From positions 248,001 through 312,000 of the forward strand of contig CP048487.1 in the NCBI GenBank assembly GCA_025560025.1: a stretch of DNA of 64,000 bases. The letters run 5' to 3'. This document shows positions 8,339 to 16,397 of the stretch, piece after piece; positions within the stretch are counted from its first letter, which is position 1, and every line of letters begins with the position of its first letter. The notes beneath the pieces were generated by a model. That model saw nothing but the letters and a program-made list of their open reading frames with translations, was not told the DNA's origin and made no database searches. A program made the position numbers and the translations under genes. The DNA is from Agrobacterium tumefaciens. Its GTDB lineage: Bacteria > Pseudomonadota > Alphaproteobacteria > Rhizobiales > Rhizobiaceae.

Positions 8339-8752
8339 TTAGTCGAGAAGGTCGGCCGGAACCTGTCCACCGTTCTCCGACAGCTTCTTGATGACAGCTT
8401 TGTGCAGCCACACGTTCAGGGTTGCCGAGTCCGAGGCGTTTCCCGAATAGCCGAGTTCGGATGCGAGTTCCTTTCTGGCAGTCAGGCTGCTATCGATTTT
8501 CAGAGCTTTGAGCAGGTCGACGATCGAGTGTTTCCAATCGAGCTTTTGGCCGCTTGCTTTGACAGCGGTATCAAGGATCGCGGCAACATCGACAACTGGA
8601 ACGACAGGTGTCGCAACGGCCGCCGTCTCTGCCGCCGTGCTGGTTGTGCTCTCTGCCGAAGAGATCGGAGCGACCGCCTCGGTCGAGGCACTGATGGTTT
8701 CAGCCTTTGCTTCCCCGAAGATCGCATTTTTGATTGAAGAGAAAATTCCCAT
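8339..8752 (-). CDS. DUF3597 domain protein
   Basis: 137 residues. An N-terminal IFSSIKNAIFG segment is followed by an Ala/Thr/Ser-rich linker (about residues 20-50). The conserved C-terminal DUF3597 domain comes next (VDVAAILDTAVKASGQKLDW, SLTARKELASELGY, NVWLHKAVIKKLSENGG). Function of the family is unknown; members are small, soluble, helical and sometimes annotated as LysM-associated. The gene stands alone with its own terminator. It ends near the N-terminus of nothing obviously related, so context gives no hint of its job. Confidence 0.85.
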   Translation of the reverse strand: MGIFSSIKNAIFGEAKAETISASTEAVAPISSAESTTSTAAETAAVATPVVPVVDVAAILDTAVKASGQKLDWKHSIVDLLKALKIDSSLTARKELASELGYSGNASDSATLNVWLHKAVIKKLSENGGQVPADLLD

Positions 8753-8883
8753 TTCGGCGCTCCTGCTACCTGTTTGATTTCATGACGAGACTACTTTTGA
8801 TTGAAAAGCCTGACAAGGTACGCAGCATGTCGTCAACTACCCAAGATAGAGTGACGGTGAGCGTCCCTTTGAGGATTGCCCGG

Positions 8884-9357
8884 CTAGAAGCCGCCACCTG
8901 TGCGAAACCCGCCGCCACCCGATCCTGACGAACCGCCACCAAAGGCGCCTCCTCCGGGTCGAGAGGGCAGGCCAGATCGATTTCCCCCTTGCTGGTAGCC
9001 GCTTCGCAGTGCATCACGCAATTCGCGCGAGGAGAGCGCGCCGCCTATAATGCCGCCCAAAACATCCCCAATCAGCTTGTCGTTCGAAAAACCACCGCCT
9101 TGTCTTTCGTAGCGGCGTGCCTCATCACGGGACCGCTCAAGCTCGGCACGCTTGCGCGCCAGCTCAACGGTTGCGCCGCGTGCCTCATCAGCAGCCTTCG
9201 CCTGATCTGCCAGTTCGTCTTCCAATGCCAGAAGCCGCCGCACGATGCGTTCGTCGTCCGGTGTGGGTGTGTCCAGCGCCTCGCGCAGAAGCGAACGCAG
9301 ATCCTCGCGCTACATGGACGCGGCAAGATCGCCAAGCACCTTTAGCTCACGATTCAT
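8884..9357 (-). pseudogene. Coiled-coil, glycine-rich protein gene with an in-frame TAG near its start
   Basis: A natural start would be ATG 9357 (MNRELKVLGDLAA), but codon 16 is TAG (9312-9310). After the stop the same frame continues with protein-like sequence (REDLRSLLREALDTPTPDDE), then a charged coiled coil (about 40 residues, ALEDELADQAKAADEARGAT), a glycine-rich hydrophobic segment LIGDVLGGIIGGALSS and a Gly/Ser-rich tail. A GTG at 9243 could restart translation and give 119 residues. Whether the stop is real, a sequencing error, or the true start lies downstream cannot be decided here. No family recognised. Confidence 0.5.
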
Positions 9358-9394
9358 GGTTGAGTGAGCGCCGGCAGCAACGCCGAACGCTGGA

Positions 9395-9811
9395 TCAGAC
9401 GATTTGTTTGATGAAGCTCTCCAACATGGTCTTGAGACGCTGAGCGTCCTCGTTGCCATAGTTGTCCTCCACCTTGGCTTCGTGTTCCTCGACGCGCTTG
9501 TTTTGTGAGGCAAGCATGGATGCTCCCTTATCGGAGAGAAACATCCGCACCTTACGGCGATCGACAGGATCGGGCACGCGATAGACGAGCGCATCTTGAA
9601 CCATGCGGTCAACGAGTTTGGTCAGTGTGGGCAGATTGAGCGCCAACTCTTCGGCGAGCTTGCCCATTGGCAAGCCGCCGGCCTCCGACAGAACCTTCAT
9701 CAATCGCCATTGGTCCAAGGAAACACCCTCGGCCGTGAGCTGTCGGCTCAGATGCCGATTGGCCTGGGCAAGCAGGTGTGAAAGATGTTCGTTTAACGAG
9801 CGTTCAGCCAT
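9395..9811 (-). CDS. MarR-family transcriptional regulator
   Basis: 138 residues, the normal MarR length. The winged helix runs from SLDQWRLMKVLSEAGGLPMG (helices 2-3) through LAEELALNLPTLTKLVDRM (recognition helix) to the wing RVPDPVDRRKVRMFLSDKG with the conserved D-x-R-x-x-x-V pattern. Amphipathic helices at both ends would form the dimer interface. It is divergent from the amide-type transporter and GABA operon, with an AT-rich palindromic region in the shared intergenic space. Ligand-relieved repression of that operon and of itself is likely. Confidence 0.88.
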   Translation of the reverse strand: MAERSLNEHLSHLLAQANRHLSRQLTAEGVSLDQWRLMKVLSEAGGLPMGKLAEELALNLPTLTKLVDRMVQDALVYRVPDPVDRRKVRMFLSDKGASMLASQNKRVEEHEAKVEDNYGNEDAQRLKTMLESFIKQIV

Positions 9812-9812
9812 G

Positions 9813-9847
9813 ATACTTTAAAGAGCAATTGTTTAATCGGAAAGTAT
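9813..9847. promoter_or_regulatory. Candidate MarR operator between marR and the AmiC-like gene
   Basis: ATACTTT (9813-9819) and AAAGTAT (9841-9847) form a 7-bp inverted repeat around a central CAATTG (9826-9831), inside AT-rich DNA that starts right at the MarR start codon. An alternating TATATATATA run follows at 9845-9854. Placement suits a site for autorepression and for control of the divergent operon. Not tested. Confidence 0.5.
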
Positions 9848-9965
9848 ATATATAGTGCTTCTGTCGCGCCGCATAGGGCGGGATCAACGAAAACAAAAAA
9901 TTCACAATCCGCCGTTGCGGATTGCGCTGTCTGGGTTGGAGCGGAGAACAAAAAGGGAGAATGCC

Positions 9966-11159
9966 GTGACGCTCGATTTCGCTCTGGCCAATGGCGCAGA
10001 CAGGCTTTGGCTGCGCAGCCCTCCCCAACGACGACCTGCCGCCTTCGCGCGTCATGCGCTAGTTTCGCAGCGCGTTGGTGGATCCAGTTTTCCCATCCCC
10101 CGCAGACAAGATCCTATACGGATCGGACTTCTGGTTCCGTTTCAAGGTGCGGATGCTATTTGGGGACCTTCTTGCCAATACAGCGCCGTTCTTGCCGCTG
10201 CTGAGCTCAATGAAAAAGGCGGCATTCTCGGCAGACCGATTGAACTCTTGGCTGCGGATGCCGGAGGAAGCCCTCAGGCGGTGGTCAAGCGCGCACGCGA
10301 TCTTGTAGACAACCAGGGAGCCCACGCTCTGGTCGGCGTGCATCTCTCGTCCGTCCGCGTCGAACTTTCGCAAGCCCTCGCAGGGTGTGTGCCCTACGTC
10401 TTCGCACCGCTATTCGAGGGCAGCGCGGAGAAAGAACAGGTTTTCAGCATCGGCGAAGTTCCGCAACGCCAGTTCTCTGGCCCTGTAAGCCATTTCATGG
10501 ACCACCACCGAGCTGATCGCTGGTTTCTGATCGGGAACGACTACGTATGGCCGCGCGCCTCGCACAACTGGGTACGCGATTTCGTTCGCCGCCGCGGCGG
10601 CAAGGTAGTTGGTGAGGAATACGTTGGGCTTGGCCAGGATACATCGCACCTGCTTGACCTCATTGACGGAGCAAATCCGGATATCGTATTTCTCTCGCTA
10701 GTCGGATCCGAATGCGTCCCATTCAACCGGATGTTTGCGGAACGGGGGCTGTCGGGTCGCATCCTCCGGCTGTCCGGCGCCATTGAGGAGAATACGCTCC
10801 TAGCCATTGGCGGAGAGAATACTGAGAATTTGTTTTGCGCCGCAGGATATTTTAGCGCGTTGCAGACGCCGGAAAATCGAACTTTCCTGCAGCGATATCG
10901 GGATGCGTTCGGTGTCACGGCCCCGGTGCAGGGTGTTCTCAGTGAGGCCTGCTACGAGGGACTGCGTTTCTTTGGCGCGCTCGCAGCGAAGGCGCAATCA
11001 TTGAAGCTCGACGCTTTGTCGGCTGCCTTTGAAGGCTTGAGTTTCGAGAGCCCGCGCGGGATAACCATTGTCCGGAACGGCGTCGCTTCCGGCCCGACAT
11101 ACCTCGCCCGCGCCGATGGGGCGGAATTCGAAGTCGTGCGCACTTTCGACGCCTTTTGA
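9966..11159 (+). CDS. AmiC-like periplasmic-fold ligand-binding protein without signal peptide
   Basis: About 397 residues from GTG 9966, which has GGGAG 7 bases upstream; longer in-frame starts lack a ribosome-binding site. The body is a type I periplasmic-binding fold (IRIGLLVPFQGADAIWGPSC, AVLAAAELNEKGGILGRPIE, GVHLSSVRVELSQAL, RWFLIGNDYVWPRASHNWV) of the branched-chain amino acid/urea/amide class, closest in layout to AmiC/FmdD. The N-terminus has no hydrophobic export signal, so the protein should stay in the cytoplasm. AmiC of Pseudomonas is a cytoplasmic sensor that controls amidase expression. By analogy this may sense the substrate of the operon, possibly together with the divergent MarR. 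Confidence 0.75.
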   Translation: MTLDFALANGADRLWLRSPPQRRPAAFARHALVSQRVGGSSFPIPRRQDPIRIGLLVPFQGADAIWGPSCQYSAVLAAAELNEKGGILGRPIELLAADAGGSPQAVVKRARDLVDNQGAHALVGVHLSSVRVELSQALAGCVPYVFAPLFEGSAEKEQVFSIGEVPQRQFSGPVSHFMDHHRADRWFLIGNDYVWPRASHNWVRDFVRRRGGKVVGEEYVGLGQDTSHLLDLIDGANPDIVFLSLVGSECVPFNRMFAERGLSGRILRLSGAIEENTLLAIGGENTENLFCAAGYFSALQTPENRTFLQRYRDAFGVTAPVQGVLSEACYEGLRFFGALAAKAQSLKLDALSAAFEGLSFESPRGITIVRNGVASGPTYLARADGAEFEVVRTFDAF

Positions 11160-11445
11160 ACCTTGCGCCTTCCCGAAGGACGCAGGTTCATTCCGTTCAC
11201 AAAGCCAATCTTATTCTTCCATCATATTGTTTTGACATCACTTTTTTGGATCGTTCAAATCCCTCGACAAAATCTCATACCCGCATAAAAATACTTGAAA
11301 AAGAAAATATTGAATATATAAACATATTGACCGCACGAAATCCAAATCAAAACCCTCCCGCTGCAGCGCTGGAGGGAGCCTGCAGACGGCGTCTGCTGGA
11401 TGGGGTTCGTGCGTCCATTGAAACCAAAATAAAGAGGGTGAGCAT
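11160..11445 (+). promoter_or_regulatory. 286-bp intergenic region with a sigma-70-like promoter
   Basis: TTGACA (11232-11237) is followed after exactly 17 bases by TCAAAT (11255-11260), a reasonable housekeeping promoter. The roughly 170 bases from there to the ATG at 11446 form a long AT-rich leader. Its last part contains the ribosome-binding site AAGAGGGTGAG. No gene is seen here. The long leader leaves room for a regulator site that cannot be defined from one sequence. Confidence 0.45.
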
Positions 11446-12663
11446 ATGAAAATCAATCGACGCCTTTTTCTAGGCGGCACCGCGATGGCGCTCACGGCGC
11501 CATGGGTCAATCGCGCCTTTTCCGCTGACGACATCACGATCGCGAGCATCTATGACCTCTCGGGCGGGCTCGAAATCTACGGTCAGCCGATCGACGCCTG
11601 CCTCGATCTGGCAGTATCCGAGCTTAACGACGCAGGCGGCCTCCTCGGCCGCAAGATCAAAGTCCAGAAGTACGATCCGCAGTCCAATATCCAGCTCTAC
11701 ACACAATTTGCTACGGAGGCTGCGACAAGCCTTCAAGCTTCGGCCGTCTTCGGCGGCATCACCAGTGCATCCCGTGAAGCCATCCGCCCGCTTCTCGGTC
11801 GCTATCAGACCCTCTACTTCTACTCACCACTGTATGAAGGCGGTGTCTGCGACCGCAACACCTTCCTGACTGGCTCAACGCCGTCCCAGACGATTGGCCA
11901 GCTGATGCCATATGCCGTCAAGAATTTTGGCAAGAAGGTCTATGTTCTTGCTGCGGACTACAACTACGGCCAGATTTCCGCAAAATGGGTTCGTGACTAC
12001 ACCGGGAAGGCTGGTGGCGAAGTGATTGCGGCCGAATTCTTTCCGCTCGATGTGACCGATTTCAGTGCTGCCATCCAGAAGATCCAGCGTGAGAAGCCGG
12101 ATGTCATCTACACGCTGCTCGTCGGCGGCAACCACATGTCCTTCTTCCGTCAATGGGCCGCGGCAGGGATGGCAGAAAAGATTCCGATCGTCTCGACGTC
12201 GTTCGGTGGTGGCAACGAACATATCGTGCTGACGCCTGCGGAATCTGATGGTGTCATGGCGGCGTTCGGATACTTCCAGGAGATCAAGTCTCCGGCCAAT
12301 GACGCCTTCGTGAGGCGATATCACCAGAAGTTTGGCGACAACGCTCCGTACGTCACAGAGCACGCATCTGCCACGTACAACGCGGTTCATCACTGGGCCA
12401 ACGGCGTAAAGAAGGCAAACTCTCTCGATCGGATGGCTGTGATCGAGGCCATCGAGAGTGGTGCCACGGTGGCAGGTCCAGGCGGCCCGTCCACCATTGA
12501 TCCGAAGACCCATCATTGCGCTACGGACGTTCATATCGGCCGGGTCAAGAACCACAGCTTCGAGATCCTGGAGAGCTACCCGAACCAGCCGCCCGCGGAT
12601 ACCGCAGCCGTCTGCGATCTCGTCGCGAACCCCAACGACAATCAGCAATACGTCATCCAATAA
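11446..12663 (+). CDS. Urea/short-chain-amide type ABC transporter, substrate-binding protein
   Basis: 405 residues. An N-terminal twin-arginine-like export signal (NRRLFLGGTAMALTAPWVNRAFSA) is followed by a type I binding fold (DITIASIYDLSGGLEIYGQP, DAGGLLGRKIKVQKYDPQS, FGGITSASREAIRPLLGRY, VLAADYNYGQISAKWVRDY). This is the UrtA/FmdD class, which binds urea, formamide or other short amides. It is the first gene of a complete five-gene importer (binding protein, two permeases, two ATPases). The downstream amidohydrolase homologue suggests a ureido or amide compound as ligand. A stem-loop follows the stop codon. Confidence 0.88.
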   Translation: MKINRRLFLGGTAMALTAPWVNRAFSADDITIASIYDLSGGLEIYGQPIDACLDLAVSELNDAGGLLGRKIKVQKYDPQSNIQLYTQFATEAATSLQASAVFGGITSASREAIRPLLGRYQTLYFYSPLYEGGVCDRNTFLTGSTPSQTIGQLMPYAVKNFGKKVYVLAADYNYGQISAKWVRDYTGKAGGEVIAAEFFPLDVTDFSAAIQKIQREKPDVIYTLLVGGNHMSFFRQWAAAGMAEKIPIVSTSFGGGNEHIVLTPAESDGVMAAFGYFQEIKSPANDAFVRRYHQKFGDNAPYVTEHASATYNAVHHWANGVKKANSLDRMAVIEAIESGATVAGPGGPSTIDPKTHHCATDVHIGRVKNHSFEILESYPNQPPADTAAVCDLVANPNDNQQYVIQ

Positions 12664-12678
12664 CGGCTGACCCATTGC

Positions 12679-12710
12679 CTCCCGGAGTGTGGCAAGCCGC
12701 ACTCCGGGAG
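12679..12710 (+). terminator. Stem-loop between binding-protein and permease genes
   Basis: CTCCCGGAGTG (12679-12689) and CACTCCGGGAG (12700-12710) form a perfect 11-bp stem with a 10-base loop. There is no T tract after it, so it more likely stabilises the binding-protein message or reduces read-through than terminates fully. This is the usual arrangement where a binding protein must be made in excess over the membrane parts. Confidence 0.65.
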
Positions 12711-12729
12711 CTTGTACGGGACAATCTCA

Positions 12730-13596
12730 GTGGACTATTTTCTTGTTGTGCTGTTCCAGATTGTTGGAACGGTCGGCAATCTTGCGCTCATCAGCGTGGG
12801 ACTAGCCGTCATCTTCGGCATGATGCGAGTGATCAACCTCGCCCATGGCGAGTTCATCATGCTGGGCGGCTTCGCCGCCATCTTCAGCGTCCAGGCAGGC
12901 GTGAGCGTCTGGATCGCAATGCTTGTCGTCGCCCCACTGAGCGTGGCGATGCTCGGCATCGTGGTGGAGCGGCTCATCATGCGCCGCCTTTATGGCCGAA
13001 TGGTCGACACCATGCTGGCGAGTTGGGGGCTCAGCCTGCTGCTTATCGGTCTTGCCACGACCTTTTTCGGCAATCGGGTCGTCGGGATTGCCGCGCCCGT
13101 CGGCAGCTTTCACATCGGCGCCTATAGTCTCGGCGCCTACGACTTCGTGCTGACTGGGGTCGCCCTCGTGGTGTTCGCCGGAGGCTATGCACTCTTGCGC
13201 TTTACCCAGGCAGGGCTGATCGCGCGTGCGACCATGCAGAACCGCGAGATGGCCTCCTCCCTCGGTATCGAACCGTCTCGGGTCTACGCCATCACATTTG
13301 CGGTCGGCGCAGGTCTGAGCGGCCTCGCGGGTGGTCTTCTTGCCCCAATCTCGGGAGTCCTTCCGACCATGGGCGTCGCCTATGTCGCGAAGGCCTTCAT
13401 CACCGTCATCACAGGAGGCGCCAGCGTCATCGTCGGCACGGCACTTAGCTCGGCGCTGCTGGGTAGCATCAACACCGTCTCGACCTTCCTGACCACACCT
13501 GTCATCGGAGATGTCGCGTTGCTGCTCGCCGCTACTGTCTTCCTTCGACTCCTGCCGACCGGGATCACCGGACGAATCCTCAAGGGGGCACCATGA
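12730..13596 (+). CDS. ABC transporter permease, LivH/UrtB type
   Basis: About 288 residues from GTG 12730, with GGGACA 6-11 bases upstream. TTG 12712 is an alternative in-frame start but sits directly on the preceding stem-loop. Eight or so hydrophobic segments are visible, with the family signature MMRVINLAHGEFIMLGGFAA near the N-terminus and the cytoplasmic coupling segment MASSLGIEPSRVYAITFAVG around residue 175. It forms the transmembrane channel with the next gene, whose ATG overlaps its stop (ATGA). Confidence 0.88.
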   Translation: MDYFLVVLFQIVGTVGNLALISVGLAVIFGMMRVINLAHGEFIMLGGFAAIFSVQAGVSVWIAMLVVAPLSVAMLGIVVERLIMRRLYGRMVDTMLASWGLSLLLIGLATTFFGNRVVGIAAPVGSFHIGAYSLGAYDFVLTGVALVVFAGGYALLRFTQAGLIARATMQNREMASSLGIEPSRVYAITFAVGAGLSGLAGGLLAPISGVLPTMGVAYVAKAFITVITGGASVIVGTALSSALLGSINTVSTFLTTPVIGDVALLLAATVFLRLLPTGITGRILKGAP

Positions 13597-14624
13597 CCAT
13601 TTCGGCCCTATACCGATCGAGTGGCGCGCATGTTGCCCTCGCCGCACTCGCCACGCTGACTGCCGTCGTCGTTCTGCCGAATGCAGCACCGCTCTACACG
13701 TTGATCAACGTGACGCTTTACATGTCGATGGGTGTCTTTGCGCTCAGTCTCGCTCTGCTCTGGGGCTACGGCGGCATCCCCTGCTTCGGCCAGTCGGCAT
13801 TTTTCGGCCTTGGCGCATATGCCTATGCCATTGCGGCGATCAACTTCGGCGATACGACCCTGGCTGTCGCCTTCGCTATCCTGGTGCCCGCTCTTTTTGC
13901 AGCTGGGCTTGGCTACTTTCTGTTCTACGGCCGACTTAGCGATGTCTACCTCGGAGTGATCACGCTGACGGTCACCCTCATCCTGTTTAAGCTGATCAAT
14001 AGCACGGGCGGAGACGCATGGCGGATCGGCACGGCGCGGCTTGGAGGCTTCAATGGCATCCCCGCCACGCCGCTGATGATCATTCCCTTTACAAAGACGC
14101 CTCTGTCCCCCTCTCAGATGTTCATCTTTGCCTCGGTCGCCCTGTTTTCAACCTATGCGCTTTACAAAGGTCTCATTGTCACGCGCTTCGGACGAGCGGT
14201 CATCGCCGTCAAGGAGAACGAGATGCGGGCTGAGTTGCTGGGATACAACGCCAAGCGGCTCAAGCTTGCCGTGTTTGTCATCTCTGCCGGAACCGCCGGG
14301 TTGGCAGGTCTGCTTTTTGCGAATTCCGTCTTCGTCAGCCCGACGATGTTCAGCCTCTCGATGGCCGCACAGGTTCTGATCTGGGTGGTGGTCGGCGGAC
14401 TGGGCACGCTGTTCGGCCCAGTCGCCGCCTGCTTCGCCTTGCAGATGGCCACGACGGCGCTCGGCAAACTCGGCCTCGTTGATCCCAACATCGTGCTGGG
14501 ACTGGTGCTGATCATTTTTGTCGTCTTCGTACCGGGCGGCATCCAGCCCGCCATTGCAGGGCTTCTTTGCAAACTGAGGGACCTCAGCTCGAAAAGGCAC
14601 TCCGCCCGGGAGGTAGCGCAATGA
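13593..14624 (+). CDS. ABC transporter permease, LivM/UrtC type
   Basis: 343 residues with about ten hydrophobic segments. The LivM-type signature ALLWGYGGIPCFGQSAFFGL is at about residues 50-70 and the coupling region ALYKGLIVTRFGRAVIAVKENEMRAELLGY at about 185-215. Its start overlaps the stop of the LivH-type partner by four bases and the following ATPase gene overlaps its stop, indicating tight co-translation. It is the second channel subunit for the amide/ureido importer. Confidence 0.88.
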   Translation: MTISALYRSSGAHVALAALATLTAVVVLPNAAPLYTLINVTLYMSMGVFALSLALLWGYGGIPCFGQSAFFGLGAYAYAIAAINFGDTTLAVAFAILVPALFAAGLGYFLFYGRLSDVYLGVITLTVTLILFKLINSTGGDAWRIGTARLGGFNGIPATPLMIIPFTKTPLSPSQMFIFASVALFSTYALYKGLIVTRFGRAVIAVKENEMRAELLGYNAKRLKLAVFVISAGTAGLAGLLFANSVFVSPTMFSLSMAAQVLIWVVVGGLGTLFGPVAACFALQMATTALGKLGLVDPNIVLGLVLIIFVVFVPGGIQPAIAGLLCKLRDLSSKRHSAREVAQ

Positions 14625-15340
14625 GCGACTATCTCCTCGAAGCTGAGAACGTCGCTATGCATTTTGGCGGCGTTAAAGCACTGGATGGCGTCGATTTCCG
14701 ACTGAAGAAAGGCGAACTGCGTTGCCTCCTGGGTCCGAACGGCGCTGGAAAGACCACGTTCTTCCGCTGCCTTACGGGAACGCACACGCCCACTCGCGGG
14801 CGTATCCTTTTCAAGGGAGCGGATATCGCCGGAAAAGAACGGCATGACATCGCTCGCTCAGGCATGGGGGTGAAAACCCAGGTTCCGAGCCTCTTCGATG
14901 GGTTGACGACCCATGAAAACCTCTGGCTCGCGCTGCGTACGGTCAGGAATGCCGCCGAGCGAGAGGCAAAGATTGCTGATGCCATGGAACGTGTTGGCGT
15001 CGGCGCGCTGCGCAACGGCGTGCTCGGGCGCATGGCCCACGGTCAGCGTCAGCTCGTAGAACTCGCCATGGTAGTGGCGAGCGACCCAGATCTTGTCCTG
15101 CTCGACGAGCCCGCGGCCGGAATGACCGACGGCGAAGTCGAACGGCTTGCCTCCATAATTCGAGACCTCAACCAGACCCACACCGTCGTTGTCGTGGAAC
15201 ACGACATGCACTTCATCCGCATGATCGCCGACCAGGTCACCGTGTTCCATCAGGGCCGTATTCTGGCCGAAGGCCACGTTGAACAGATCCTCACGGACCA
15301 GACAGTTCGGGACGTTTACCTGGGGAAGAAACATGCCTGA
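14621..15340 (+). CDS. ABC transporter ATPase, LivG/UrtD type
   Basis: 239 residues; ATG 14621 has GGGAGG upstream and overlaps the permease stop. Walker A is GPNGAGKTT, Walker B LVLLDEPAAGM, and the switch histidine is in VVVVEHDMHFI. The ABC signature reads MAHGQRQLVELAM, the shortened form usual in UrtD proteins rather than LSGGQ. It would hydrolyse ATP as a heterodimer with the next gene product to power import. Confidence 0.9.
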   Translation: MSDYLLEAENVAMHFGGVKALDGVDFRLKKGELRCLLGPNGAGKTTFFRCLTGTHTPTRGRILFKGADIAGKERHDIARSGMGVKTQVPSLFDGLTTHENLWLALRTVRNAAEREAKIADAMERVGVGALRNGVLGRMAHGQRQLVELAMVVASDPDLVLLDEPAAGMTDGEVERLASIIRDLNQTHTVVVVEHDMHFIRMIADQVTVFHQGRILAEGHVEQILTDQTVRDVYLGKKHA

Positions 15341-16040
15341 CCTGCTGAACGTCAAGAACATCCAGTCCGGTTACGGGCGCATCCCGATCCTGTTCGGCAT
15401 CGATCTGTCGATCGCAGAAGGCGAGTTCGTCGGCATTCTCGGCCACAACGGCATGGGAAAATCGACGCTGCTGCGGACGCTGATGGGCCATATCCCCGCA
15501 ACCGCTGGCACGATCACTTTCGCCGGAACGGACGTGACCAGAGCTTCGCCAGCAGCACGATCACGGTCTGGGATCGGTTACGTGCCGCAAGGCAGACAGA
15601 TCTTTCCGGCACTCTCAGTCATCGACAATCTGCGCGTCGCAGCGTCACGCGCGGGCAGAAAACAGACAGCGATTATCGAGCAAGTGATTGAGGAGTTTCC
15701 TCGCCTGAAGCCGATCCTTTCACGCGCTGGAGGCGTCCTTTCAGGAGGCGAGCAGCAGATTGTGGCGCTCGCGCGCTGCCTTTGCGCCGAGCCGCAATTG
15801 GTTCTGCTGGACGAACCCACTGAGGGTATTCAGCCTTCCATCATCGAGGAAATGAAGGACACGCTGAAGGCTCTCGCCCGCTCGCGCAACCTATCGATCC
15901 TGCTTGTGGAGCAGAACCTCGAATTCATCAGCGATCTCGCCACCCGTGTCCTCGTCATCAAGCGTGGACAGCTCTCCGGAGAGATAGATTCCGCCAAACT
16001 GCACGATGCCGACCTGGCTGGCGACATTCTGCCAGCCTGA
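15333..16040 (+). CDS. ABC transporter ATPase, LivF/UrtE type
   Basis: 235 residues; ATG 15333 lies within the last codons of the preceding ATPase gene, with GGGGAAG as ribosome-binding site. Walker A GHNGMGKST, signature LSGGEQQIVALARCL, Walker B LVLLDEPTEGIQPSII and the H-loop replaced by glutamine in LLVEQNLEF, which is normal for LivF/UrtE. Partner of the LivG/UrtD-type subunit. Confidence 0.9.
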   Translation: MPDLLNVKNIQSGYGRIPILFGIDLSIAEGEFVGILGHNGMGKSTLLRTLMGHIPATAGTITFAGTDVTRASPAARSRSGIGYVPQGRQIFPALSVIDNLRVAASRAGRKQTAIIEQVIEEFPRLKPILSRAGGVLSGGEQQIVALARCLCAEPQLVLLDEPTEGIQPSIIEEMKDTLKALARSRNLSILLVEQNLEFISDLATRVLVIKRGQLSGEIDSAKLHDADLAGDILPA

Positions 16041-16069
16041 TCCCTCCAACATAACTCAACGAGGCAACC

Positions 16070-16369
16070 ATGATCACGATCACCGCCATCATTCGCGTAC
16101 GCAAGGGTTACCAGCAGACCATGGCCCAAGCCCTGCTCGAGGTCGCCGAGCACGTCCGCGCCAACGAGCCTGACACGATCGGCTTCCACATTTCTCAGGA
16201 TGCTGAAGATCCTTGTCTATTCGCCACCTACGAGCGCTTCATCGATCGCGCCGCCATGGACCTGCATAACAACTCAAGCGTCGTCGCTCGCTTCTTTGGT
16301 ATCGCCAAGCCGATCCTGGATGGCGACGTAACGCTGATCACCGCCGACGAAATTTCCGCAAAGGCGTAA
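16070..16369 (+). CDS. Antibiotic-biosynthesis-monooxygenase (ABM) domain protein
   Basis: 99 residues, one ABM/LsrG-like ferredoxin-fold domain: MITITAIIRVRKGYQQTM at the first strand, NEPDTIGFHISQDAEDP and LFATYERFIDRAAMDLHNNS at the core. Such small proteins act as cofactor-free monooxygenases, isomerases or dimeric binding modules. It sits between the transporter and an aldehyde dehydrogenase gene in what looks like one operon. It may act on a reactive intermediate of the pathway. The exact reaction is not predictable. Confidence 0.8.
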   Translation: MITITAIIRVRKGYQQTMAQALLEVAEHVRANEPDTIGFHISQDAEDPCLFATYERFIDRAAMDLHNNSSVVARFFGIAKPILDGDVTLITADEISAKA

Positions 16370-16397
16370 ACGCCGAAAGCAAGAGGACGATTTAGAC

